64,000 nt of DNA from Candidatus Flexifilum affinis. Its GTDB lineage: Bacteria; Chloroflexota; Anaerolineae; Aggregatilineales; Phototrophicaceae. Numbering within the stretch: position 1 is the first letter of the stretch; the number at the start of each line of letters is the position of its first letter. The stretch covers positions 186,001 through 250,000 of the forward strand of contig JADJPJ010000004.1 in assembly GCA_016713325.1 (NCBI GenBank), written 5' to 3'. A model generated the notes under the pieces. It saw nothing but the letters and a program-made list of their open reading frames with translations. It had not been told where the DNA came from and did no database searches. Shown one piece after another: positions 9,731 through 18,486 of the stretch. The position numbers were made by a program, and so were the translations under genes.

Positions 9731-10774
9731 TTACATGGGGGGTTGGACCTGAAACTCGGCCAGGACGGGGAGATGGTCGGAGCCGAGGAATGGACCCACC
9801 TCAGCCTTCAGCGGCTGAAAGATCGGACTGTGCCAGATGTAGTCCAGCCGCACCAGAATCGGCGCCGGCGGCCATTTGCCGGCGGGCCAGGTCCAGCCAA
9901 AGCCATTTCCGACGGCGCGAAAACTGTCGCCGAGGCGGCTCGGCCACTGCCTGTAGCCGGGCGTGTATTCGCTCATGTTGAAATCGCCGCCGACGATCGC
10001 CGGGAAGGGTTCCGCCGCGATCTGCTGGAGCAGTGCGCTCATCTCCTGATCGTGAAGCCGCTGATCGTAGGCCCAGGCCAGATCCCAGAGGGCGTTCACG
10101 ACATTGTTGGTCAGATAGATCGGCTGGCGTGGTCGCGCACGCAAAGGAGCGGGTAGGCTGACGTTATAGACTGCCACGGGCTGGCTGCCGACAACGACCG
10201 CCGATCGCACGAAGCTGGCGCCGACGTACGGTGCACGCAGCGGAAAGCGTGACAGGATGGCGGCGCCGCTCCCTTCCGTCGCCAGGATCGAGCCGACGCG
10301 GTAGGGGTAGAGATCGTTCAGCTCAGGAAAAATGTCGACGGCTCCCTGCAAGAGTGCGCGGGAGGGCAGGATCTCCTGCAATAGTACAAGGTCGGCATTC
10401 TGTTCGCGCAGCCAGCGGGTGGCATCTTCCGGCGATGTGCTGCGCTCCGACAGGTTGTAGGTGATGACGCGGAGTGTCGTCCAGTCCGGTTGGGGCCGAG
10501 TGACCTGAGTCAGGAAGTACGGGCCGTACTGTGTGAGAGCGTACAGAGTGAGGATCAGCGACAGGACCAGAGCGAGGCGCGCGCGCAGGATCAGCATGAG
10601 CGGCAGCGCGACCAGCAGGGGCAGAAAATAGACCGGGGTGAAATTCGCCGCCAGGGCGATCCACCACCGGTCTGCCAATGAAGTGCTGCTGACGAGAAAG
10701 ATGATCAGCCCGGCCGAATACAGGACGGTGCTGAAGACGATGAAGTGGCGCGCGATGGAAGTGAGAAGTCTCAT
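9731..10774 (-). CDS. Membrane-anchored endonuclease/exonuclease/phosphatase-family protein
   Basis: 347 residues. Three hydrophobic helices occupy about residues 8-90, followed by a complete EEP domain: a VITYNLS strand (about 105), VLLQEI with the metal-binding Glu (about 132), GGDFNM (about 260) and the terminal GSDHLPVLAEF (about 330). EEP proteins are Mg-dependent phosphodiesterases acting on nucleic acids, phosphoinositides or other phosphoesters. With an N-terminal three-helix anchor the catalytic domain probably faces outside. It sits inside the polysaccharide operon between a glycosyltransferase and GH26, 31 nt from the latter, so a phosphodiester-containing glycan or lipid substrate is possible. 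The sequence alone does not reveal the substrate. Confidence 0.8.
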   Translation of the reverse strand: MRLLTSIARHFIVFSTVLYSAGLIIFLVSSTSLADRWWIALAANFTPVYFLPLLVALPLMLILRARLALVLSLILTLYALTQYGPYFLTQVTRPQPDWTTLRVITYNLSERSTSPEDATRWLREQNADLVLLQEILPSRALLQGAVDIFPELNDLYPYRVGSILATEGSGAAILSRFPLRAPYVGASFVRSAVVVGSQPVAVYNVSLPAPLRARPRQPIYLTNNVVNALWDLAWAYDQRLHDQEMSALLQQIAAEPFPAIVGGDFNMSEYTPGYRQWPSRLGDSFRAVGNGFGWTWPAGKWPPAPILVRLDYIWHSPIFQPLKAEVGPFLGSDHLPVLAEFQVQPPM

Positions 10775-10811
10775 AGAGTGTAGGCGCCGCCGAACCTGAA
10801 CGCCGGGAATG

Positions 10812-11696
10812 CTAGGCAGTCACCGGCACAGACACATGCCGCCTCGCTTTAAAGAACGCTCGAATATCCGTCTCATTGCGATTCTCCCAGAATCGGGTCG
10901 AATGGATGACCTTCGCCCCCGCCATGGCCAGGGTCTCCGGCGCGCCGGGCAGGCCCTGATAGGCGACCGCCAGCGGATGACTCGGGATCTGGAAGCCGTA
11001 GAGGTCCAGTCCCACCTCCTTGCACAGCAGCCCGGTGAGATGATCCTCTTGCAGCTTGCTGCGGCGAATCTCCTCGCGCATCAGAAAATCACCCTGGACC
11101 AGCCGGTCGATGAGCCTGGGGCTGTAGAAGGCCGCCCCGCCGAGAATATGCTCGCCCGCGCGGTAACCGTTGGCCTGGGCAAGCTGCCAGAGATGGCGCA
11201 GCCTGACGGCGCGTTCGCGGTCGGTCAGCCAACCGCGCATGCCGGTTTCGAAGCTCAGCCGATTGCGGGGCCACTCGATCCCGTCCCCTCGTAAAGATAG
11301 GTGCCCATTTCACCCACATTGGGGTGCGCGGCGAAGCAGTCGATGGCATCGTCTTCCAGACCCGGCCCGGTGATCAGGGCGTCGGTGTCCAATTTTAGCA
11401 GAACCTGAAAGTCGTAGGCGGCATGGATGTGCAGGAGTGAGAGCGAAAGGGATTTATACAGTCCGCCGTACATCGCGTAGTTGAGCGGTGCCCGGACGAT
11501 AATGAGTTCCGGGGAAACGCTGGATAAGTTTGCTGCCCAGGTGCAGCGGGCTGGAATTATCCTGGATCACGATCCGACGATCCGGCGTTGTGTAATGAAT
11601 GATGCTTTCAATGGTGTCGACAATGAAGCTGAGCTGATTCTTCGAGCTCAGCGCGCCGACAGGTAAGAGAACGACCAGCTTCACCTGTTCCTTCAT
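10812..11696 (-). pseudogene. Glycosyltransferase-like protein, broken by two frameshifts
   Basis: Start ATG at 11696 with AAAGGGGA upstream. Three successive frames make one continuous protein: the first begins KEQVKLVVLLPVGALS, the second contains LLKLDTDALITGPG and the third ends the ORF with KVIHSTRFWENR. The slips lie near 11520-11535 and 11262-11272. The DTD motif after a strand, and the first-frame phrase on a family of exchanges (TIESIIHYT, IVIQDNSS), point to a GT-A-fold transferase of about 290 residues. It is embedded in the exopolysaccharide operon between the flippase and the EEP gene. Whether it is dead or mis-sequenced cannot be decided here. With two slips it is the most damaged member of the operon. 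Confidence 0.7.
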
Positions 11697-11776
11697 CGAT
11701 ATTCCCCTTTCACAACTCCCCTTTCTAACCGGCCGCGCGATCCCGAAAGTGAGACCGTTCACAAACCGGAACAACT

Positions 11777-13060
11777 CTAGTGAGACGCGAGTGCAGTCCG
11801 ATTCCGACGCTGACGCTGGATCAGGCCTGCAACCCCATAGGTGAGGACGGCCACGACGCCGCAGCAAAGCATCATCAGGCCGGCGCCGGAAAGCCCATAG
11901 CGCGGAATGAGCAGCATGCCGAGCACCCCTGCCGTCAGGACGATAGTGATCCGGCTGACCGTCTCAAGCTGCGGGTTGTTGCTGCCGACCAGCACCGCGG
12001 TGATGATGCCGTGGAAGCCGAAGAGGATCTCGGCCAGGACCAGCATGAGCGCGACGTCCATGGAAACCAGGTAGTTCGCGCCGATAAAGGTGGTGATGAA
12101 CCAGCGGTAGCCAACCAGAAAGACGATGAGCGTCGCGCCATTGGCGGCCAGCGCGGCCAGCATCGTCTTCTTCAGCAGGGCGGCGTGCTGTTCAGTCGGT
12201 ATTGAGGCGATCTTGGGCAGGAGGATGGTGATCAGCCCGACCGGGACGAAGCTGAAGATCATCGACAGGGTCTTGGTCAGCGCGTACAGGCCCACCGAGC
12301 TTGTATCGGTATAGCGCTCCAGCAGCAGGATGTCCATGCCGGCGTAGAAGATGTAAGCCGTATGCGAGACCCAGATGGGCAGTGAGAAGCGTATCAGCTC
12401 TGTGGCGATGGCACGGTCCGGGAACGCAAGGCGGAAGCGAATCGGCAGCGGCTTCCAGACTTGCAGGATGATCAGCGGCGCCAGGTACGAGAGACCATAG
12501 ATGAGCAGGGCCGGCGTGGGCGAGGTCGTCGTTTCATCCTGGTAGACGAGCAGGATGGCGATGATCTGGACCAGATTACTGCCCAGATAGGCGGCCAGCA
12601 GCCTGCGCGAGGCCATGAAGCCGCGCGCCAGTCCGTAGTAGCTGTTAAACAGGGTGACGCCCAGAAAGATGATCAGCACACCGATGTTGAGCTGACCGCT
12701 GACGATCAGGATGGGCAGGGCGATCACCATCGTCACCCCGACGATGCCGAGCAGCACAAACCACACGGCATGCAGGGTCTGCGCGAGGCGTTCCGCATCC
12801 TCCTTGTTTTTCGCCACGAAGCGCGCCAGCACGTGCTGAACGAACGGCTGCGTCCCGATAGCCACGACGCCGGCGAGGGTGATGGTGTACTGAATGAAGC
12901 CGAAACTCTCGGTCGACAGCCGGCGCGCCAGCACAAACGAGAATCCGAACCCCAGCACGCGGGCCAGCGCAATGCCGATGGTGACGATGGTCGAGTCGGT
13001 CAGAAAGGCCAGATCGAGACTTGGGAACTGCCGGCGTAAGCGTCGCCTGAGGGAAGTCAC
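11777..13060 (-). CDS. Wzx-like polysaccharide flippase (MOP superfamily)
   Basis: About 427 residues with 12-14 predicted membrane helices and the MOP/polysaccharide-synthesis start (a helix containing ALARVLGFGFSFVLARRL). It would translocate undecaprenyl-linked repeat units across the membrane. I chose the GTG at 13060 because it overlaps the upstream gene's stop as GTGA, the same coupling seen elsewhere in this operon. An ATG at 13111 would add 17 residues overlapping the previous gene. A Wzy-like polymerase and a Wzz/BY-kinase fusion lie in the same operon, completing a Wzx/Wzy pathway. Confidence 0.85.
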   Translation of the reverse strand: MTSLRRRLRRQFPSLDLAFLTDSTIVTIGIALARVLGFGFSFVLARRLSTESFGFIQYTITLAGVVAIGTQPFVQHVLARFVAKNKEDAERLAQTLHAVWFVLLGIVGVTMVIALPILIVSGQLNIGVLIIFLGVTLFNSYYGLARGFMASRRLLAAYLGSNLVQIIAILLVYQDETTTSPTPALLIYGLSYLAPLIILQVWKPLPIRFRLAFPDRAIATELIRFSLPIWVSHTAYIFYAGMDILLLERYTDTSSVGLYALTKTLSMIFSFVPVGLITILLPKIASIPTEQHAALLKKTMLAALAANGATLIVFLVGYRWFITTFIGANYLVSMDVALMLVLAEILFGFHGIITAVLVGSNNPQLETVSRITIVLTAGVLGMLLIPRYGLSGAGLMMLCCGVVAVLTYGVAGLIQRQRRNRTALASH

Positions 13061-14085
13061 CCCGATCCCAAAGCGATCAGGTCGTTGAGTGTCCGGAACT
13101 GCTGCTCCCATGCGTGTTTTTGAACCTCTACCATTTCATGGATCTCGGCGGTCAGCGTGTCCTCATGGGCCATCATCTCGCGAACGCCCGCGACGATACC
13201 GTCAACGGTGTTGTCGATGAAGACCGCCCCGCGCGGAAAGTACTCGGTCAGAGCCGGCTGGCGAGACAGGATCAGCGGCCGGCCGACGGCCCCGCCATCC
13301 TGCGCGCCGGCGAGCAAGGAAAAGGGATAGGTCGTCAGGGCCATGACGGCTCGCGAGCTGTACAGGCGATTCCAGTAGTCGTCGCCGAGCAGGTAGTCTG
13401 TGAAAACCACGTTCGAGGGCGTGTTTCTCAAGTCTTCGGGATTGGCGTGCCGAGTATCGCCCAGGACGTAGAAGCGGGCTTCGGGCAGCCGGCGCGCCGC
13501 TTCGAGGATGATGTCGACCGGCTCGTCGACGGCGAAGGTGTTGATGACGGTGATCTCGAAAACGGTGGAATCGCCGATATGCTGCAAGTGCCGGTTGGCC
13601 AGGTTGGTCGGGGGTTTTTCGAGCACCATCGCCGGCGCTCCCCAGGACTCGAACAGCGCCTCGAAGCGCTGCTGATCGACGATGTTCATGGTGGCCCGCT
13701 TCGCCAGGAAGCGTTGAAGGGGCAACGTCCAGCCCCAGCGGCGGGAGAACAGCGCCGGCGAGTGGGTATCCATGATGTAGCGCGTCCGCGTGAACTTGCA
13801 GTAGAGATAGACGCACAGCGGCGCAAACGCCGGGGGATTGGTGATGTAGACGAATCGCGGCCGATGGCGCGCCAGGACCCACCAGGTTTTGAGCGCCTGC
13901 GCGATGTATTTGAGCGGCGCGACGAAAGGTCGCTTGTAGAGCAGGTAGTGAATGTTGAAGAGCGGTGCGTTCAAAAAGCGGGCGTAGGTCGCCGTCCGGT
14001 TTTCTTCTGGCGCCCAGACCATAGCGATGATGTTCGGACGGGAGGTCCGAGCGTCCTGTTTTCGGGCAGATGGCAGCGAGACCAT
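13057..14085 (-). CDS. GT4-like glycosyltransferase
   Basis: 342 residues with a GT-B layout. The N-terminal half has a strand-rich nucleotide-free domain containing RFVYITNPPAF and DTHSPALFSRRWGW, and the C-terminal half has VINTFAVDEPVDIILEAA, ARFYVLGD and ALTTYPFSLLAGAQDGGAVGRP, the usual donor-binding region with a small-residue loop. It begins three bases after the polymerase gene and its stop overlaps the flippase start. It probably adds one sugar of the repeat unit on the cytoplasmic face. Donor and linkage are not predictable. Confidence 0.8.
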   Translation of the reverse strand: MVSLPSARKQDARTSRPNIIAMVWAPEENRTATYARFLNAPLFNIHYLLYKRPFVAPLKYIAQALKTWWVLARHRPRFVYITNPPAFAPLCVYLYCKFTRTRYIMDTHSPALFSRRWGWTLPLQRFLAKRATMNIVDQQRFEALFESWGAPAMVLEKPPTNLANRHLQHIGDSTVFEITVINTFAVDEPVDIILEAARRLPEARFYVLGDTRHANPEDLRNTPSNVVFTDYLLGDDYWNRLYSSRAVMALTTYPFSLLAGAQDGGAVGRPLILSRQPALTEYFPRGAVFIDNTVDGIVAGVREMMAHEDTLTAEIHEMVEVQKHAWEQQFRTLNDLIALGSG

Positions 14086-14088
14086 GGG

Positions 14089-15516
14089 CTATGCTCCTTC
14101 CCTCTGCGAGACGAGCGCCGGCGCGGTGGCCGTCTGAGTGATCGGCAACGTCTTCCGCGATAAGGCGCCGGCCGTCAGACCGACGAGAATCCAGAAATAG
14201 TCGATGGCCCCGGAACTGGTGAACACTTCGTTGGTGAGGCCCATCACGGTCAGCGCAACCAGGATGATGTATACGGTGATCGCCAGCGACCGAGACAGCC
14301 CGTTTGCCTGCCGAATGCCCCCGCGCAGCCAGCGCAGCATCAGCACGACGAAGGCGAGGTGTGCCAGCAGAGAAAACAGGCCGGATCGAACCAGAAGGAA
14401 AAGATACTGGCTCTCCGCCCAGCTCCAGGAGATGATGCCTTCAAACGTTGGGCTGATTCCCCACCAGATATTCCGGCCGATGATCGGGAAGTAGAGCTCC
14501 TGCCACACGACGAAGCGGTAAGCCAGCGTCGACGGCAGCAGGCTGCTCCCGTCGCCGAACTGATACCCCAGGCGTTCGGCGATATTCTCTTGAAAGAGAA
14601 AGGCGCCGATGACGAATCCCAGCACCAGCAAGAGCAGCAGCTTCAGGCCGCGCCGGTCGAAGACGGTCTTCATCAGGATCGCGCCGAGCGCCAGCCCAAT
14701 GATGCTGGCGAACGATCCGCTGGCGAGCAGGCAGAATCCGCACAGGAACAGAGCGGTAATCGTGTTGACCCAACCCAGGCGTGTCTGCTCGTCGCGATAG
14801 GTGGCCAGGATCATCAACAGGGTGATCATCAGGTAGTTGCCGAGCGAATTCCAGGCCCCCAGCACCGAAGTGACGCGCCCCAGATTTGCGGCCTGGTTCA
14901 GGTGCCGCGATGGGTACCACTGGGCGAGAATCGTGGACACGGGCGTGAAGTTCGCCGCCTGGAGAATTCCGATCAGCGCGACCAGCGAGGCGCAGAACAG
15001 CATCCATTGAAGGATGCGGTAACGCTCGCGGTCCGTCTGAGGAATCTGGCTGAAGATCCAGACCATGACGAGATACTGGACCGGGGCGATCAGACTGAAC
15101 AGATCGCCGATACGCAGAGAGAATCCACGCGCGTAGTAGGCGACGGTCGGGGCGATGGCCGTCCCGCCTACGAAGATCACCAGCGCAAGCAGGAAGCTGC
15201 CCCGGTAGTTCACCTGACCTCGGCGCACCATGAGGATGAACCAGCTCAAGCCGGCCAGGAGCACCAGGATCGGCTCATTCGGGATGAACACTGGAACCAG
15301 TCCGTCGCGGGGCATGCCCGAGAGAAACACCGTTGCGGCGATCACGGTATAGCAGACCAGCATGGGCCGGCGCAGCACATGGACGGCGAAGACGCCGGCG
15401 ACAATCACTGCCGCCGCGATCACCGGGTCGATCAGACAGAGCACGCCGACCGTGACGCCGAGCAGCATTGCCCACAGGGCGTCGGTCAGTGTTGTGACCC
15501 TTGGCAGCGTGATCAT
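14089..15516 (-). CDS. O-antigen polymerase/ligase-like membrane protein (Wzy/WaaL family)
   Basis: 475 residues, about 12 membrane helices and a large periplasmic-type loop near residues 300-360 (containing RYQFGDGSSLLPSTLAYR-like sequence with conserved Arg residues). This is the Wzy_C/O-antigen ligase topology. In this operon, alongside a flippase and chain-length regulator, polymerase is the more likely role than ligase, but the two cannot be separated by motif. It starts with ATG at 15516, six bases after the upstream stop. Confidence 0.85.
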   Translation of the reverse strand: MITLPRVTTLTDALWAMLLGVTVGVLCLIDPVIAAAVIVAGVFAVHVLRRPMLVCYTVIAATVFLSGMPRDGLVPVFIPNEPILVLLAGLSWFILMVRRGQVNYRGSFLLALVIFVGGTAIAPTVAYYARGFSLRIGDLFSLIAPVQYLVMVWIFSQIPQTDRERYRILQWMLFCASLVALIGILQAANFTPVSTILAQWYPSRHLNQAANLGRVTSVLGAWNSLGNYLMITLLMILATYRDEQTRLGWVNTITALFLCGFCLLASGSFASIIGLALGAILMKTVFDRRGLKLLLLLVLGFVIGAFLFQENIAERLGYQFGDGSSLLPSTLAYRFVVWQELYFPIIGRNIWWGISPTFEGIISWSWAESQYLFLLVRSGLFSLLAHLAFVVLMLRWLRGGIRQANGLSRSLAITVYIILVALTVMGLTNEVFTSSGAIDYFWILVGLTAGALSRKTLPITQTATAPALVSQREGA

Positions 15517-15521
15517 GACCG

Positions 15522-16748
15522 TTATTTCCCGTGTCCAACTTCGAACGGGACGGCGGGCGCGGGCGTCCTGGTCAAACGCGCGACCAGCGCCGCGAACTGG
15601 ATGCGCTGCTGTGCCGGATTGTAGACCTCGTAGGTCCTGAGTGCATTGCGCGCCAGGTCATAGCGCTTCTGCGGGCTGCGGGCCATGCTGATCAGCGCCT
15701 GGGCCAGGGCATGTGCGTCATTCGGCTCGAAGAAGCACACGCTGTCCTCGCCAAACGACGCCGCGACGGCGGTAGTTCGGCTGATGACCAGCGGAATGCC
15801 GAGGTGGATATATTCGAACATTTTGTAGGTGTGGACGAGGTCGCTTTCCGGGTTCCTGAGCAGTGGCACAACGCCGCAGTGCGCGCGGCGGAGCCCGCTC
15901 AGCAGCTCGTCGTTCGACACGAATCCGGCGAGCGTCACGTGGCCGTGCAGCCCGAGTTGGGCAATGCGCTCTTGCAGGCGCGGAAGGCTCTCGCCGCGTC
16001 CGAAGATCTTCAGGCGTGCCTGGGGCACCTGAGCCACCACTTCGTCCATGGCTTCGATCAACAGTTCGTGACCGTAGCGCTGAATCACCGTGCCGTGGGT
16101 CACGATGCGGAACTCGTCGAGCGCTTCATCCTGCGGATCGGGCAGTCGCGCCGGCTCCCGCTGGATGGTGTCGGCCGGCATGTTCAGCATGATCGACACT
16201 TTGACGGGGTTCCCGCCGCGGCCGATCAGCGCCTGACGCATCTGCTCGGTACAGGTGACGGTGGCGTCGGCGAAGCGCAGACAGGCCTGCTCGATCGCGG
16301 TCATCAGCCGGACGATTCGGCTGCCCGGCGCGGCGCCGAAGCGATCCATGAACATCTCCGGCGTGCATTCGCGCACGTCGAACAGGACCTTTGCGCCGAC
16401 CAGTCGCGGGACGATGGCGCTGAAGAGCAGCCCGTCAGGCAGGTTGGTCACGAGGACCACCCGGTATCCTCGCACGAATTGCAGCACCGTCAGCAGCAGC
16501 AGCGCCGGCAGGAAAAAGGTGACATATTCGGCGACATAGCGCACCTTCCCGGCGCGACGGCGTTCCATCGAGGGAATCCGGTGTATCACGACACCGTCCT
16601 CAACGCTGCGGAAGGGAGATGGCCCATTGCCGCGCATGCAGATCATGTCCACCGCATAGCCCGCTTCGTTCAGGCTGCGTACCTGCGCCGTCAGACGGGA
16701 GTCACCGGGGTACTGCCGTTGGCTGACTACGCACGCTCGCCGGTTCAC
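15522..16748 (-). CDS. GT4 glycosyltransferase
   Basis: About 408 residues from a GTG at 16748 that overlaps the kinase stop as GTGA. The longer frame to 16838 would run inside the kinase gene and was not used. The N-terminal Rossmann half starts with RRACVVSQRQYPGDSRL. The C-terminal half has FRIVTHGTVIQRYGHELLIEA, then LKIFGRGESLPRLQ and the donor-site block YKMFEYIHLGIPLVISR with the conserved Glu. It is a retaining, nucleotide-sugar-dependent transferase of the Wzx/Wzy operon with one or more hydrophobic helices near residues 95-110, suggesting membrane association. Confidence 0.88.
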   Translation of the reverse strand: MNRRACVVSQRQYPGDSRLTAQVRSLNEAGYAVDMICMRGNGPSPFRSVEDGVVIHRIPSMERRRAGKVRYVAEYVTFFLPALLLLTVLQFVRGYRVVLVTNLPDGLLFSAIVPRLVGAKVLFDVRECTPEMFMDRFGAAPGSRIVRLMTAIEQACLRFADATVTCTEQMRQALIGRGGNPVKVSIMLNMPADTIQREPARLPDPQDEALDEFRIVTHGTVIQRYGHELLIEAMDEVVAQVPQARLKIFGRGESLPRLQERIAQLGLHGHVTLAGFVSNDELLSGLRRAHCGVVPLLRNPESDLVHTYKMFEYIHLGIPLVISRTTAVAASFGEDSVCFFEPNDAHALAQALISMARSPQKRYDLARNALRTYEVYNPAQQRIQFAALVARLTRTPAPAVPFEVGHGK

Positions 16749-18316
16749 AGTTTCACTCTTTCCGTGCGGGTTTCGCCGGAGTCCAATGTCTTGACCGTGA
16801 CCGTGTTGTTCGCGCTGGGCCGGTAGCGGTGGACCCACTCGCTTGTTTTGTCGCTGCGGTCGCGGTTGACGACCAGGCCGGTGACCGGCACGCCCACCTG
16901 CTCCATCTGGTCCTGGGCATAGTCGAAGGTGTTGAGGTCAACGATATTCGGATCGACGACCCACAGCACGCCGCTCATCTGGCGGGCGATGATGAGCGAA
17001 TCCGAGGAAGACAGTACCGGCGCGGCATCGATAATGATGGCATCGGCACGCTCCACTGCTTCGTCCAGCACCTTGAGGAAGCGGTCGGAACTGAGGAGTT
17101 CAGAGGACTGCTCGTTGATCGGCCCGGCGGTCAGGATGAACAGGTTGGGAACATCGGTGCCCTGAACGGCCTTGGCGATGTCGGCCTTGCCAGCCAGCAC
17201 CGGACCTAGTCCGACAAGGTTCGACACCCGAAAACGATCGTGCAGGGTAGGGCACTGCAAATTGGCATCAATCAGCAGGACGCTGCGGCCGCTCCTGGCG
17301 ATGGCCAGCGCCAGGTTGATGGCCACCGTGGATTTGCCTTCACCGGGCACGGCGCTGGTCACCAGCAGAAAGCGCAGGGGAGCGCCGTGGTTCTGACCGA
17401 ACAAGTGCGTGCGCAGGCGTCGGAAGGCTTCTGCGGCGACGCGATCGTGAGGGAAGACGTCATCGCGGAAAGGTCGCCTGATGAAGGGAACGTGGGCGAT
17501 GACGCGCGACCCTGCCAGTTTCTCGATCTGCTGGGTGGTGTACAGGCGAGGGCGACGGTTTTCCAGCACAAAGGCCAGAATGAAACCGGCAGCCAGCCCG
17601 GTCACCGCCGCGACGATCACGTTGCGCGTCAGACTCGGACCCACCGGTTCAGCGGGCAGCCGCGCCGATTCGGCCACCGTGAGGGCGCTGGCCCGCGCGA
17701 TGTCCGAGATCAACGCCTGGTTGGCGTTGTTGAGCAGGAAGCTGTAATTCTCCTGGAGCGAGTCCAGCGTGCGCCTGACCTCGGTGATGACCGCCTCATC
17801 GCGCGGGAACTGCCCGGACAGCCTTGCATACTGGATGGTCAGCTGGTCGATCTCTACCTCCAGTTCTTCGAGCCGGCCGGCGAGGCGCTCCTGGATGATG
17901 TCGACATGGCTGTTCTGATTGTTCTGTATCAGCAGATCGGCAAGCGTGTTGGCGACAATCTGGGCCTGCGCCGGATCGGTATCGGTCACAGTGAGTCGCA
18001 TCAGTTCGGTCTGCGGAATCACCTGAATGTCGAACTCGGGCAGTTCTTCGAGATTCAGCGCCTGCTCCGCCTGCTCAATCACCGTCTCACTGTGGACGAT
18101 GTCGGAATAGGTACTCGCCAGGCGGTCGAAGTAGACATAGCTGCCGTAGTCTGGCGCGCCGAGGCTGTACGGAACGATACGCAGCCGCGTGGTCGCCTCA
18201 TAGATTGGCGCCATACGGCTGGTGCCCCAGGCAACGACCAGCGTCGTAACAACCGCGGTCATCACGATGATCCACTTCTGCCTTGCGATGATTCGCCAAT
18301 AGATTGAAAGGTCCAC
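16745..18316 (-). CDS. Wzz-type chain-length regulator fused to BY-kinase-like ATPase
   Basis: 523 residues from a GTG preceded by AGGA. Membrane helix 1 lies at about 13-32 and helix 2 at about 232-252, enclosing a coiled-coil-rich external loop (Wzz domain). The cytoplasmic P-loop ATPase has Walker A SAVPGEGKST (321-330) and Walker B AIIIDAAPV (about 430). It controls polymer length and export together with the Wzx and Wzy proteins. Two oddities: Walker A' reads IDANLQ (349-354) instead of the DxDxR consensus, and the C-terminus has only one Tyr rather than a Tyr cluster. Tyrosine autokinase activity is therefore doubtful, and the protein may act as a structural co-polymerase. Confidence 0.88.
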   Translation of the reverse strand: MDLSIYWRIIARQKWIIVMTAVVTTLVVAWGTSRMAPIYEATTRLRIVPYSLGAPDYGSYVYFDRLASTYSDIVHSETVIEQAEQALNLEELPEFDIQVIPQTELMRLTVTDTDPAQAQIVANTLADLLIQNNQNSHVDIIQERLAGRLEELEVEIDQLTIQYARLSGQFPRDEAVITEVRRTLDSLQENYSFLLNNANQALISDIARASALTVAESARLPAEPVGPSLTRNVIVAAVTGLAAGFILAFVLENRRPRLYTTQQIEKLAGSRVIAHVPFIRRPFRDDVFPHDRVAAEAFRRLRTHLFGQNHGAPLRFLLVTSAVPGEGKSTVAINLALAIARSGRSVLLIDANLQCPTLHDRFRVSNLVGLGPVLAGKADIAKAVQGTDVPNLFILTAGPINEQSSELLSSDRFLKVLDEAVERADAIIIDAAPVLSSSDSLIIARQMSGVLWVVDPNIVDLNTFDYAQDQMEQVGVPVTGLVVNRDRSDKTSEWVHRYRPSANNTVTVKTLDSGETRTERVKL

Positions 18317-18360
18317 ACTATCCTGCCTGTACTCTCACAACATCGGAACGACAGCAAAAA

Positions 18361-18416
18361 TCGGTCGCGACGGTGATCAATCGCGCGACCGAACAACTGG
18401 TCAGGCGTCCTGACCA
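18361..18416. promoter_or_regulatory. Two adjacent hairpins between operon genes
   Basis: TCGGTCGCG (18361-18369) pairs with CGCGACCGA (18384-18392), and TGGTCAGG (18398-18405) with CCTGACCA (18409-18416). They lie in the 170-base gap between the aminotransferase and kinase genes, the longest gap in the first half of the operon. There is no U-tract, so an RNA stability or processing element is as likely as an attenuator. Confidence 0.35.
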
Positions 18417-18486
18417 GGGACGCCTCGCAAGGTTTCGCACGTCACCACGGAGTGCGCCAGGGCACCCCGTGTCTTGACGCGGGGCG

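Noticed and set aside
14359..15624. Long plus-strand frames at 14359-15624, 15531-16826, 17240-18307 and 18640-19893
   Set aside because: Antisense to the polymerase, GT4, kinase and aminotransferase genes, all with clear family motifs on the minus strand.
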